64,000 bases of DNA from assembly GCA_020060215.1 (NCBI GenBank), contig JAGVAP010000104.1, forward strand, positions 91,566-155,565, in the 5' to 3' direction. Both the position numbers and the translations under genes were made by a program. The notes beneath the pieces were generated by a model that had not been told where the DNA came from, searched no databases, and saw only the letters and a list, made by a program, of their open reading frames with translations. Shown in pieces: positions 15,492 through 24,542 of the stretch (position 1 is the first letter of the stretch; the number at the start of each line of letters is the position of its first letter). Origin of the DNA: Deltaproteobacteria bacterium (lineage in GTDB: Bacteria; Desulfobacterota; DSM-4660; Desulfatiglandales; HGW-15).

Positions 15492-16476
15492 TTTCTTCCT
15501 CCCCGTTTCTGGCCATTCTCTTTTTGCCGAGGATGGACATGGGCTCGCTGAACCGGTAGAAGAACCCTGCAGGGTCGTCGATGGAGTCAATCACCTCCTG
15601 GATGTCCTCGTCCTTGTCCGCCTTGATGAGGGAAGTCAGGGTGGAGAGGAACTTCGGTCCCTGCCCCACCACGCTCGGGACCGGGCCAAAACAGCCCCGG
15701 CACGGGATGTTGATCCGCATGCAGGTCTCTCCGCACCCGCTCCGGGTGGCCGGCCCAAGGCAGATGATCCCCTGCGCCAGAAAACAATCATCCGGGTCCG
15801 CATCGACCATATGTATCCTCCTGATCCTCTCGATCTCAATACGCGCGGGCTTCTTCTTGTTTCGCGGGCAGGTGTCGCACAGGGCCTTTCTGGGGGCGAG
15901 AACGGACCCCCGGGGCGGCAGATCCCCGGACAGCACGGCCTTGATGCTCGCCCCCACCGCATCGGCGGGCGGAGGGCATCCCGGCAGGTAATAATCCACC
16001 CGAATGACCTGGTCGAGGGTATAGACGTGGTCGAAGAACTTGGGAAGGGTGAGGACCCTCCCGTCGACCTCGCTCTCCGGCTGCGGAAACACGCCTTCGG
16101 GGTTCACCACCGTGGGCGCGTCACGGTACACCCAGTCGAGGATCTCTTCCTTGCCCCTGAAGTTGGCGAGGCCAGGCGTTCCACCAAAACAGGCACAGGC
16201 GCCCAGGGCCAGCACGGTTTCCGACTTACGGCGGAGCAGTTCGGCCATTTCCAGGTGTTCTGAATTCCGGACCGCCCCGGAGATCACCGAGAGCGTGATC
16301 TCCCCGTCGCCCATCTGCTCGATGCTGGAGTACTTGAAATCGAGGGCGATCGGCCATAGGACGATGTCCACCGCTTCAGCGATGTCCAGGAGCACCTCGT
16401 TCAAGTCGACGATCGTCTCGTCGCACCCCCCGCAGGCGCCCAGCCAATACACAGCCACCTTCGGCTTTGCCGTCAT
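15484..16476 (-). CDS. mvhG: [NiFe] hydrogenase small subunit, MvhG type
   Basis: A 330-residue iron-sulfur subunit. The proximal cluster cysteines are in YWLGACGGCDETIVDL at the N-terminus and GACACFGGTPGLANF and LPGCPPPADAVG further on. The C-terminal part carries additional cluster motifs (CDTCPRNKKK, GICCLGP-like IICLGPATRSGCGETC, and IPCRGCFGP). There is no twin-arginine signal, so the enzyme is cytoplasmic. A strong AAGGAGG lies upstream of the ATG at 16476. It hands electrons to MvhD and the GltD-like flavoprotein encoded just upstream in the operon. Confidence 0.9.
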   Translation of the reverse strand: MTAKPKVAVYWLGACGGCDETIVDLNEVLLDIAEAVDIVLWPIALDFKYSSIEQMGDGEITLSVISGAVRNSEHLEMAELLRRKSETVLALGACACFGGTPGLANFRGKEEILDWVYRDAPTVVNPEGVFPQPESEVDGRVLTLPKFFDHVYTLDQVIRVDYYLPGCPPPADAVGASIKAVLSGDLPPRGSVLAPRKALCDTCPRNKKKPARIEIERIRRIHMVDADPDDCFLAQGIICLGPATRSGCGETCMRINIPCRGCFGPVPSVVGQGPKFLSTLTSLIKADKDEDIQEVIDSIDDPAGFFYRFSEPMSILGKKRMARNGEEEND

Positions 16477-16495
16477 TCCGGGAGTCCCTCCTTTC

Positions 16496-16891
16496 CTAAA
16501 TGCTTTTGGCCGGCCCCAGCCGTTTGAGGTTCTCCTGCATTTCCGTGATGAGGGCAGGAATGGTCTTCCCCTCGGGGTCTCTGGAAAACTTCATCTGGAG
16601 CCTCTCGGGCTCGATGCCGAAAGACGCGATCACCCTTCTGAGGAGGTAGATCTTTTTCATGGTCTGGTAGTTCCCGTCCTGAAAATGGCAGTAGCCCTCG
16701 AGACAACCGAGGATCAGGACACCGTCCGCCCCTGACCGGAAGGCGTGCAGGATATGGGAGGTCTCTATCTTCCCGCTGCACGCAACAGGCACCCAGTACT
16801 CGATGTGACGACCCATTTCCTCTCTTCCCGACAGGTACCCCCATCCGAAATTACAGGAAAAGCAGACCAGCTTGGGGGTGAAATCCTCCAT
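16496..16891 (-). CDS. mvhD: MvhD-type [2Fe-2S] electron-transfer subunit
   Basis: A 131-residue protein matching the methyl-viologen-reducing hydrogenase delta subunit. Typical features are CSGKIETSHILHAFRSGADG, LGCLEGYCHFQDGN and the C-terminal LKRLGP. The N-terminal cluster motif is CFSCNFGWG, lacking the third cysteine of the archaeal C-C-N-W-C version. In methanogens MvhD links hydrogenase to heterodisulfide reductase HdrA; here the adjacent partner is a GltD-like flavoprotein. The ATG at 16891 has GGAGG seven bases upstream. The ends of the neighbouring genes are 19 and 53 bases away, consistent with one operon. Confidence 0.87.
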   Translation of the reverse strand: MEDFTPKLVCFSCNFGWGYLSGREEMGRHIEYWVPVACSGKIETSHILHAFRSGADGVLILGCLEGYCHFQDGNYQTMKKIYLLRRVIASFGIEPERLQMKFSRDPEGKTIPALITEMQENLKRLGPAKSI

Positions 16892-16944
16892 GTTCTTCCT
16901 CCGTTCAACCCTTGAGGTGGAGCGTAGCCCCTCTGGAGTCCTGT

Positions 16945-18747
16945 TCATGTTGAGCTTCTCAGGGCTTTGTAGACCGCCGCGATCTCCTGTTCCATGGGGT
17001 CGCCCACAAGCATCCTGGCCTTGGAGGGGCAGGCCACGACACACATCCCGCAGGACTTGCAGCGGAACATGTCTGTCCTGGAGACCCGTCTCTTCTCGAA
17101 ATCCCTGGTTTGGGCCGCGCTGTAGTAGCAGACCGATACGCAGATCCCGCAGCCCGAGCAGCGCTCGGGGTTCACTTCCACCGTGGGCAGGTGGTCCTGT
17201 ATTCCTACGGATATGCACGCCTTGCACGACACGCATGGGCCGCAGGTCAGGCATCTCTTCGCTTCCTCGACGGCCTCCTCCAGCGTGAAACCCTTTTCGA
17301 AGAGCTTGAAGTGCAGCCGTTTTTCAGGCGGGATCCACAGCACCTCCGGCTCCTCTTCGTAGTATCTCCGCAAATGGATGTCCTGCCCTTCGTACTCCCT
17401 CTTCCTGCCTTCGGTCATGTCCAGGCCCTTGAGGTACCTCATGATCGACTCGGCGGCGGTCATGCCGTCCTTCATGGCATCCACCATGAAACCGATCCTT
17501 CGGAGGTCCCCCCCGATGAAGACCCATTCCTTTTTGAGGCTCTGGAGCGTCAGGGGGTCCACGGCCAAACGCCCCTTGTCATCCAGAAGGTCGTCGGATC
17601 TCAGGGACTGCTTGTCCGGGCCCTGGCCGACGGTGATAAGGAGCACATCGCCCTCCAGTGTGACGGTGTCCGACAGGTCGAATTCAGGATTGAAGCCGTT
17701 CTCGTCGTATACCCTGGTGCATTTCGGGCACTCGATCCTCCTGATCCTCTCCCTCTCACCAATGATCCGGCGCACCCCCCGGGAGTACTGTATCCTGATC
17801 CCCTCTTCCCATGCACCCCGGATCTCGTCCCAATCCGCAGGCAGACGATCCCTGGATTTCCGATCCTCGCATTCCAGGCAGACGATGGTGGTCTCCCCTC
17901 CCAGTCTTCTCGCGGTTCTGGCCACGTCGAAGGCGACATTGCCGCCTCCGATCACGAGCACCTTCTTCCCCCGGAAGTAGTTGGGCCTGATGTTCCCGTG
18001 GCTCACCTCGTAGAGGAAGGTCTGCCCGTACATGACCCCGGAGAGGTCCTGTCCCGGCACCTCCTCCTTGCCGAAACTCAGCACCCGGGGGGCGGGTGTC
18101 CCCTTTGCGACAAAGACGGCCTCGAACCCCTCCTCACGAAGCTTGTCCAGCCTGTAGTCGCCATGGCCGACCTTGGCGCCATACCGGACCTCGATCCCCG
18201 CAAGCCTCACGAGGTGATCGATGGCGGCAGTCAGGACTTTTTCCGGCAACCGGTAGCGCGGGATCAGCCACAGCGCGCCTCCCAGGCGGTCCGAGCCCTC
18301 GAAGATGGTGGGGCGGAACCCTTTTCCGGCCAGGTGATAGGCGGCCATGAGACCTGCCGGTCCGCCTCCGACCACGGCGACTTTCGGGTTGGGCCTCTGG
18401 GCCGGGAAGGGGTCCCTCTTTTCCAGGTGGTAGGTGTAGACGTCGGAAATGAACCGCTTGAGCAACCTCCGCTTGATTGCCCCCCCCTTGGATTGATAGT
18501 TGCACTCGAGCTCACAAAGCCCGCAGACATAACCGCAGATCGTAAAAAGAGGGTTCTTCTCGTAGAGATAATCCCCGATCTGGATGATCCCGTCGATTGC
18601 AAGATCAGGGTCCTCCGGCAAGAGGCTGATCAGGACGTTGGTCCTCTGGATGTCCTCGTTGATCGGGCATTGGATCTGGCACGGCGGAAGGAACTGCTTG
18701 ACCGCCTCTTCAACCGCCGCGTGGCCCGTGTTGACGGATTTCCACAT
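16945..18747 (-). CDS. GltD-like FAD/NAD(P) iron-sulfur flavoprotein, hydrogenase partner
   Basis: A 600-residue protein with three parts. The N-terminal glutamate-synthase-small-subunit type [4Fe-4S] region has cysteines at about 23, 27, 71, 75, 78 and 82. The FAD/NAD oxidoreductase core has VVGGGPAGLMAAYHLA (near 126) and a second dinucleotide motif KVLVIGGGNVAFDVARTA. The C-terminal tail holds ferredoxin clusters CLTCGPCVSCKAC, CSGCGICVSVC and CKSCGMCVVACP. It is first in the operon, directly before mvhD. In place of HdrA it likely links the hydrogenase to NAD(P)H, ferredoxin or an unknown acceptor, possibly by electron bifurcation. That is inference. The start at 18747 begins the first homologous residues; the extension to 18873 is dismissed. 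Confidence 0.83.
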   Translation of the reverse strand: MWKSVNTGHAAVEEAVKQFLPPCQIQCPINEDIQRTNVLISLLPEDPDLAIDGIIQIGDYLYEKNPLFTICGYVCGLCELECNYQSKGGAIKRRLLKRFISDVYTYHLEKRDPFPAQRPNPKVAVVGGGPAGLMAAYHLAGKGFRPTIFEGSDRLGGALWLIPRYRLPEKVLTAAIDHLVRLAGIEVRYGAKVGHGDYRLDKLREEGFEAVFVAKGTPAPRVLSFGKEEVPGQDLSGVMYGQTFLYEVSHGNIRPNYFRGKKVLVIGGGNVAFDVARTARRLGGETTIVCLECEDRKSRDRLPADWDEIRGAWEEGIRIQYSRGVRRIIGERERIRRIECPKCTRVYDENGFNPEFDLSDTVTLEGDVLLITVGQGPDKQSLRSDDLLDDKGRLAVDPLTLQSLKKEWVFIGGDLRRIGFMVDAMKDGMTAAESIMRYLKGLDMTEGRKREYEGQDIHLRRYYEEEPEVLWIPPEKRLHFKLFEKGFTLEEAVEEAKRCLTCGPCVSCKACISVGIQDHLPTVEVNPERCSGCGICVSVCYYSAAQTRDFEKRRVSRTDMFRCKSCGMCVVACPSKARMLVGDPMEQEIAAVYKALRSST

Positions 18748-18939
18748 ATTCGCCCCCTGCGCCTTGAAACGGCGCTCTGGTTCTTTGGATCCCCGTAAGA
18801 CCCCCCTTTGGAGTCGTACCGTACCGGATAGGGTACACCAGCGGTCGAGGGGTTTCAACCTCGGTACATTCAAATGCTTGCGCCAGATAGACGGAGGAAT
18901 CGGCCCAGACCTGCAGGCGATCCGAGGTGGATGAGGTCT

Positions 18940-20166
18940 TCAAAGGGAATCCACCCGGGACAGCTGCGGGAACAGGCGCATCCAGGCAAGGACGACGATG
19001 ATCGTGCCGATGCCGCCGAGGAGGACGGCGGGCACCACGCCGAACCAGGCGGCCGTCACACCCGACTCGAACTCCCCGAGCTGGTTGGATGTCCCGATGA
19101 AGAGCGAGTTCACGGCGCTCACGCGGCCGCGCATCTCGTCGGGGGTCCGGATCTGCACCAGGGACTGCCTGATGACCACGCTGATCATGTCCGCCGCGCC
19201 GAGGATCACCAGCGTACCCAGGGACAGGAGGAAGGAGGTCGACAGGGCAAATACCATCGTGGCCATGCCGAAGACCGCGACCGCGCCGAACATGGTCCGG
19301 CCGGCCTTCCGCCGGAGAGGAAACCGGGCGAGGGAAAGCGACATCACCAGGGCGCCGACGGCCGGGGCCGAGCGCAGAAGCCCCAGGCCCCAGGGCCCGG
19401 TCAGCAGGATGTCCTTGGCATAGGCCGGCAGCAGCGCCGTGGCCCCGCCCAGGAGGACGGCAAAGAGGTCGAGGGATATCGCCCCGAGGATCTCCGGACG
19501 TTTCCGGATGTAGTGGATGCCGGCGAAGACAGACTGGACGGTCACCGGGACGCGGCCGGCCGGCGGCCGATCGATCCGGATCCTGGAAATGAACCCGCCC
19601 GCCCCCAGGAACAGGGTGCCGGCGGTGACGTAGGCCGCCCCCGGGCCGATCGCATACAGAAACCCGCCCAGGGCAGGCCCTGCGATGGATGCGGTCTGGA
19701 ACGCGGAGGAAGAGAGGGTGATGGCCCGGGCGATGGCGCGGGCCGGCACCAGCCCCGGCACCAGGGCGCTCATCGTTGGCCCCTCAAAGGCGCGCGCCGC
19801 CCCCGCGATCAGCAGCACGATGAGGATGGACTCCTTGCTCTGCCATCCGCTGAAGCTGGCCCATGCCAGGACACCGGCCGCCAACCCCTGCACGGACTGG
19901 CATACGGACGCAACCCTGCGGCGATCATAGCGGTCCGCTACCTGGCCCACCACCAGGGTCAGGAGAAACATGGGAAGGAACTGCGCCAGCCCGACGAGGC
20001 CCAAGTACCACGCACTGCCGGTAAGGGCATAGATCTGCCACCCTACGGCGACGCCCACCACCTGGTAGGAGAGCGCCGCCAGGATGCGGGCGCACCAGTA
20101 GAGGACAAAGGGCTTGTGCCGCAGCAGGGATCGGGACTGCTCCGTATGATCAGACGTGGAAAGCAC
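18940..20166 (-). CDS. MFS transporter, EntS-like exporter
   Basis: A 408-residue inner-membrane protein with about 12 hydrophobic segments and the MFS loop 2-3 motif GQVADRYDRRRV. Its repeat in the second half is weaker. It resembles the MFS_3/EntS group of small-molecule exporters: FVLYWCARILAALSYQVVGV near the start and a DEMRGRVSAVNSLFIG motif near the end. Substrate unknown. The start is GTG at 20166; a clear ribosome binding site is missing, so an in-frame start slightly downstream is possible. It is transcribed on its own, tail to the hydrogenase operon. Confidence 0.85.
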   Translation of the reverse strand: MLSTSDHTEQSRSLLRHKPFVLYWCARILAALSYQVVGVAVGWQIYALTGSAWYLGLVGLAQFLPMFLLTLVVGQVADRYDRRRVASVCQSVQGLAAGVLAWASFSGWQSKESILIVLLIAGAARAFEGPTMSALVPGLVPARAIARAITLSSSAFQTASIAGPALGGFLYAIGPGAAYVTAGTLFLGAGGFISRIRIDRPPAGRVPVTVQSVFAGIHYIRKRPEILGAISLDLFAVLLGGATALLPAYAKDILLTGPWGLGLLRSAPAVGALVMSLSLARFPLRRKAGRTMFGAVAVFGMATMVFALSTSFLLSLGTLVILGAADMISVVIRQSLVQIRTPDEMRGRVSAVNSLFIGTSNQLGEFESGVTAAWFGVVPAVLLGGIGTIIVVLAWMRLFPQLSRVDSL

Positions 20167-20329
20167 CGGAAGCTTATATCACATGGGAGAGCGGCGAGTC
20201 ACGATTACCGGTGCCCCGGACGGAGCCTTCAGCCGTCAGCCTCAACTCTGTCATTGCGTTGGCCGACCGCCGATGGCCGACTGCCGATCGCGCGGATCCG
20301 GAACTGGTCATTTCCGCATGAGAACGAGA

Positions 20330-21316
20330 CTAGTAGCTGACCAGCACGCGACCTTGGGGCTTGAACTCCTCGCCGGGGCCGGGGCTCAGCAGCCTCCCCG
20401 CCCTGAGCGGTGCATGCCCCCACACCTCTCGGACGATGATCTCCCCGAAGACCTCGTCGCAGTGGATGGGGTCGGTAAAGCGGTTCTTGTCCGAGGTCAG
20501 CTCGTTCTCGAAATCGTAGTCGAACACCTTTACGCCCAGCCTCACCAGGTCCTTCTTGAACCGCAGGTATTCTTTTCCAAGCTTGTATTCATGCACCTTT
20601 TTCTGAAATTCGACGTGGTGGGGAACGATGATCATGACCACTTCGATGCCGTTTCTCTTGGCATGCTCCACGATCCTTCCGAACCCTTCGAAGTACTCCT
20701 GAGGGTAGCCGTACTTCCCGAAGTGCTCAAGCGATCTCGCCTCGAGAATATACCCCCAGAACTCCTCCTTCGTCATCGGAGGCTTCCAGTCGGTTTCACC
20801 GCTGCCGGATGCGTAGGTCTTCAGGACCTTGTAGGACGAGGCGGCCACGCTCCTGTCGAACAGGTAGACGAACGGATTTCTCAGCACCGTCTCCATCCCT
20901 TTCACCCGGTCCGCAAAGGCGTACTTGTTGTACATGTTGAAGTTCAGGCCGAAGAATACCCGCTTCGGCTTCCTTATCCTATTCGCCAGCCAGAAGAGCT
21001 CCATCGCCTCGTTCAGCTTCAGGGCATTCGAGCCCAACTGCAGGTACCGCTCTCCGGTCCATCGCTCGATGAGGTCCGTCGAGAGGGCGAAGATCCTCGA
21101 GTCGCCGATGATGAGATTCTCACAAGGGTTGCGGGACTGTTCGAGCACACTGTACATGAGGATGTTGAGGGGCCTGACGCTGCCCTCCTTGACCTCCGTT
21201 GGAATGAGACCGCCGAGCCGGAAGTAATTGAATGGATCGATGCAGAGGACGGCTGCGCACCACACATAGAGGGGGATGCAGAAGAGGAACCCCCTGAAGA
21301 GGAACTTTCGCCACAT
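20330..21316 (-). CDS. SGNH/GDSL-like partner of an MBOAT acyltransferase (AlgJ/DltD-like)
   Basis: A 328-residue protein with an N-terminal membrane anchor (FLFRGFLFCIPLYVWCAAVL) followed by an extracytoplasmic domain. Block I of the SGNH fold is seen as LIIGDSRIF, where the serine would be the nucleophile. A late DPIHCDE motif supplies the Asp and His. It starts 8 bases after the MBOAT gene stops and has GAGGT at a 5-base spacing. Such pairs O-acylate exported polysaccharides or cell-wall polymers: MBOAT passes the acyl group across the membrane and this protein completes transfer. The polymer here is unknown, as no polysaccharide locus is nearby. Confidence 0.72.
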   Translation of the reverse strand: MWRKFLFRGFLFCIPLYVWCAAVLCIDPFNYFRLGGLIPTEVKEGSVRPLNILMYSVLEQSRNPCENLIIGDSRIFALSTDLIERWTGERYLQLGSNALKLNEAMELFWLANRIRKPKRVFFGLNFNMYNKYAFADRVKGMETVLRNPFVYLFDRSVAASSYKVLKTYASGSGETDWKPPMTKEEFWGYILEARSLEHFGKYGYPQEYFEGFGRIVEHAKRNGIEVVMIIVPHHVEFQKKVHEYKLGKEYLRFKKDLVRLGVKVFDYDFENELTSDKNRFTDPIHCDEVFGEIIVREVWGHAPLRAGRLLSPGPGEEFKPQGRVLVSY

Positions 21317-21324
21317 GATCGACC

Positions 21325-22791
21325 TCAGAATTGGAAGTAGATGAAGTTCTGTGCCGCGTGCTGCGGTGAAAAGAAGAAGACGAAAAAGAGCAGCAGGTAA
21401 TAGGCGCTCCACCGCAGGACGAGTGGCTTCTCCCGAAGGGAGATCCAGAAGTCCCTGTTCCTGCTGACGAGGTCATGCAGCAGCAGGATGGCGATGAAGA
21501 GACCGTAAAGGAGCAGATCATCCATCCTGATCCCCATTCCCCTGAATTTGATCCTCACCGCATCCAGGTCCGCGATCTCCGTGATGCCCGAAGACATGGC
21601 GCCGAATACGGTGACCGCGTGGCCGAACGACTCGGCCCTGAACAGGACCCAGCCAATGACGACCAGGGTGAAAGTGGATACGATCTTCAATGCCCTGACG
21701 GGAACACCGCCTGTATTCACCCCCAGCATGCCGGCCCATCGACCTACAGGCCTGACCACATCCTGCATGATCACGAGCAAGCCATGCCATGCACCCCAAA
21801 GGATGAAGGTCCAGTTCGCGCCATGCCACAACCCGCTGACGAGAAAGGTGAGGAACAGGTTGTAATACCAGCGCCACCTGACGACCCGGTTCCCGCCCAG
21901 CGGGATGTACATATAGTCCCTGAACCATGTGGAGAGCGAGATATGCCACCTGCTCCAGAACTCGGAGATGGATTTCGCGAAATAGGGTTGCCGGAAGTTC
22001 TGCATCAGCTCGAATCCCATGATCCTGGCCGAGCCCACGGCCATATCCGAATAGCCCGAGAAATCGCAGTAGATCTGGAAGGCATACAGAACGGCGGCCA
22101 GGACCATCGGGACCCCTGCGTACCCCTGCGGGTCCTTGAAGGCCGCATCGACCACCACGGAGACCTGGTCGGCGATCACGATCTTCTTGAAAAGCCCCCA
22201 GAGGATCTGCGTCAGCCCCAGCACGGCGCGATCGTAGGAGAAGGACGATTCCTTGTAGAACTGCGGCAGCAGCCTCGTGGACCTCTCGATCGGCCCTGCC
22301 AGGATCTGGGGGAAAAAGGATACGTAGACGGCAAAGATCCCGAGGTGCTTTTCCGGTCGGCTCTTCCTTCGATAGACGTCGATCACGTAGCCCAGGCTCT
22401 GGAAGGTATAGAAGGAGATACCGACCGGAAGGAGCACATTCAGGTAAGGCACTTCATGGGGCAGGTTCAACCATCCAAGGAGATCACGGACCGCGCCGTT
22501 GAAGAAATTGAAATACTTGAAGCCGAAGAGCACGGACAGGTTGGCCGTCAGGCAGGCGGCCAGGATCACCTTGCGCGTGCGGACGTCCGGACTCCTGTCC
22601 AGCAAGATGGCGGAGAGATAGCTGACCAGAGTGCCCAGGAGCAGCAGGAGGGCATATTCGGCCTTCCAGCACATGTAAAAGAAATAGCTGGACGCCAGCA
22701 GGTGAATCCAGCGGCAGCGAAACGGCAGAAGGAAGAATATGGCTGCGACGACCGGGAAGAAAACCACATACTGAAAGGAATTGAACAGCAT
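21325..22791 (-). CDS. MBOAT family membrane O-acyltransferase (AlgI/PatA-like)
   Basis: A 488-residue polytopic membrane protein. Typical MBOAT features are LPVGISFYTFQSLGYVIDVY, the QILAGPIER segment, FWSRWHISLSTWFRDYMYIP and the catalytic histidine in SGLWHGANWTF. I start at the ATG at 22791 (MLFNSFQYVVFF), the usual family N-terminus; the in-frame extension to 23064 is not protein-like. The gene is translationally close to the SGNH partner downstream. Together they should acetylate or acylate an exported glycan. Confidence 0.9.
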   Translation of the reverse strand: MLFNSFQYVVFFPVVAAIFFLLPFRCRWIHLLASSYFFYMCWKAEYALLLLLGTLVSYLSAILLDRSPDVRTRKVILAACLTANLSVLFGFKYFNFFNGAVRDLLGWLNLPHEVPYLNVLLPVGISFYTFQSLGYVIDVYRRKSRPEKHLGIFAVYVSFFPQILAGPIERSTRLLPQFYKESSFSYDRAVLGLTQILWGLFKKIVIADQVSVVVDAAFKDPQGYAGVPMVLAAVLYAFQIYCDFSGYSDMAVGSARIMGFELMQNFRQPYFAKSISEFWSRWHISLSTWFRDYMYIPLGGNRVVRWRWYYNLFLTFLVSGLWHGANWTFILWGAWHGLLVIMQDVVRPVGRWAGMLGVNTGGVPVRALKIVSTFTLVVIGWVLFRAESFGHAVTVFGAMSSGITEIADLDAVRIKFRGMGIRMDDLLLYGLFIAILLLHDLVSRNRDFWISLREKPLVLRWSAYYLLLFFVFFFSPQHAAQNFIYFQF

Positions 22792-23184
22792 CGGATCCCG
22801 TCCACCGAAAGAGGAAGTAATAGAAGCTGTATGCCCTTTGCGAGTCCAGAAGCGCGAATACCACCCCGGAGCCAAATCCCGCCACTGGGACACAAACACA
22901 CCAAGGCCGATATCGTGGTCTTCTTTGCGTCTTGGTGCCTTCGTGGCAGATCTTCTCCGCACAGGGTGCAGAGGAGTTGCGAAGTGCCCTTTGGACGACC
23001 GTGCTCGTGGTCTGAATGTATTCCGGATGTGCGAAAGTATGAGGTCAGGCGGGCCGGGTTCCAATAGGAGGAACTACGTATTTGGAGACCGCTCAGGAGG
23101 TATGGACCCCTACGTTTGCTGAGCAGGGCGTACCGGGAAAGATGGAGCGGGTCGTTACTGCGAGTCGCCGTCCCCCCCCCCCCG
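22792..23184. other. Intergenic stretch with a repeat-like remnant
   Basis: About 390 bases with no recognisable gene between the MBOAT gene, read leftward from 22791, and the end of glgC, read leftward to 23185. Around 22915-22950 it contains CTTTGCGTCTTGGTGCCTTC followed by GTGGCAG, a text-like motif that recurs in inverted and degenerate form near 62970. A run of 11 C is at 23173-23183. Confidence 0.45.
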
Positions 23185-24462
23185 CTATCCGCTGAAGTAT
23201 CCCTTGGGGACCACCACGATGCCCCTGGGAGTCACCGGGAACTTTCTTCGGTCTTCCTTGGGGTGGTATCCGATCTCGGTCCTCGGGGGGATCACGTTGT
23301 GCTTGTCGATGATGGCCTTCTTGATCCTGCTCTCCCGGCCCACAACCACATCGTCCAGGATCACGGACTCATCCACGGTGGCCCAGCTTCTCACCACGAC
23401 GTTGTAGGCGAGAATCGAGCTCCGCACGATCCCGCTCACGATGCAGCCGGGGGCGACAAGCGAGTCCAGGGCCTTCCCCACCCGGAGAGTCTCCTGCCGC
23501 TCGTTGCTGAAAATGAACTTGGCCGGTGGCGCCATGATCTGGTGGGTGTGGATGGGCCACTTGTATCCGTAGAGGTTGAAGAACGGATCGACCCCCGTCA
23601 GGTCCATGTTGGCGTTCCAGTAGGCGTCCAGGGTGCCGACATCCCTCCAGTAGGAGGAGTCCCTCGTGCGCGGCTCCAGCTTGAACTCCCTTTCCCCGTT
23701 GTGCGGCATGGTCACGTAGATGTAGTCCTCGATGCGATTCATGCGGCTGTAGGAGTAGGCATAGACCCGATGGGAATTCAGGAGCCCCGGGATGACGTCC
23801 TTTCCGAAGTCATCTCCATTCCCCGAGCGGAGGATCTCGAGCAGCTTCTCGGTCCTGAAGAGATAGATCCCCATGGAGCCGAGCACGTGTTTGGGATCCC
23901 CCGGGATGGTCTTCACGTGCTCCTTCGGCTTTTCCTTGAAGCCCTGGATGCGAAACTCCTCGTCCACCTCTGCGACGCCGAGCTGGTCGGCCAGGCCCAC
24001 ATCCGACTCCAGGAGGGAGATGGTGACGTCCGCGTTCTTCTCCTCGTGGTACCGGAGGAAGATCGAGTAGTCCATCTTGTAGATGTGATCCCCGGAGAGG
24101 ATGAGGATGTGTTTGGGCTTGTAGCGCTCAATCAGATAGAGGTTCTGCCGGATGCAGTCCGCGGTCCCTCGATACCAGTCCAGGCCGGTCCGCTGCTGAG
24201 GCGGAACCACCTTCAGGAAATGGCCCATCTTGAAACTGAAGATGTTCCATCCCGCCTCCAGGTGATCGGTGAGCGATTGAGACTTGTACTGGGGGAGGAC
24301 GATGATCTTGTAGACCTGCGAGTTGACGCAGTTGCTCAGGGTGAAGTCGACGAGGCGGTACATACCCCCGAAAGGGACCGCCGGCTTTGTGCGGTCCTGG
24401 GTCAGGGGCATGAGCCTCTCCCCTCTCCCGCCTGCCATGATAAACGCCAGAACGTCCTTCAT
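23185..24462 (-). CDS. glgC: Glucose-1-phosphate adenylyltransferase
   Basis: A 425-residue ADP-glucose pyrophosphorylase that supplies ADP-glucose for glycogen synthesis. Motifs: MAGGRGERLMPLTQDRTKPA (nucleotide loop), GTADCIRQNL, SGDHIYKMDY (catalytic and metal-binding Asp), SMGIYLF, the substrate loop FGKDVIP, and a C-terminal left-handed beta-helix. GAGGGGG sits four bases before the ATG at 24462. glgA is about 6.6 kb away on the other strand, beyond tamAB, so the two are not co-transcribed. Confidence 0.95.
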   Translation of the reverse strand: MKDVLAFIMAGGRGERLMPLTQDRTKPAVPFGGMYRLVDFTLSNCVNSQVYKIIVLPQYKSQSLTDHLEAGWNIFSFKMGHFLKVVPPQQRTGLDWYRGTADCIRQNLYLIERYKPKHILILSGDHIYKMDYSIFLRYHEEKNADVTISLLESDVGLADQLGVAEVDEEFRIQGFKEKPKEHVKTIPGDPKHVLGSMGIYLFRTEKLLEILRSGNGDDFGKDVIPGLLNSHRVYAYSYSRMNRIEDYIYVTMPHNGEREFKLEPRTRDSSYWRDVGTLDAYWNANMDLTGVDPFFNLYGYKWPIHTHQIMAPPAKFIFSNERQETLRVGKALDSLVAPGCIVSGIVRSSILAYNVVVRSWATVDESVILDDVVVGRESRIKKAIIDKHNVIPPRTEIGYHPKEDRRKFPVTPRGIVVVPKGYFSG

Positions 24463-24542
24463 AGATCCCCCTCGGAAAGGGGCGTCCCCCGCCCCTCCGG
24501 CTCCCAAGCTACCTGGAATTATGGGTCATGGTGGGGGCGGTG

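Noticed and set aside
13770..15551. A 593-residue open frame antisense to the hydrogenase large subunit gene
   Set aside because: No recognisable motif; the other strand has the complete hydrogenase active-site cysteines.
17110..18798. A 562-residue open frame antisense to the GltD-like gene
   Set aside because: It is a shadow in GC-rich DNA; the minus-strand protein has intact FAD and iron-sulfur motifs.
23170..23184. Run of C residues before the end of glgC
   Set aside because: A simple homopolymer; it could be a sequencing artefact and has no supporting structure.
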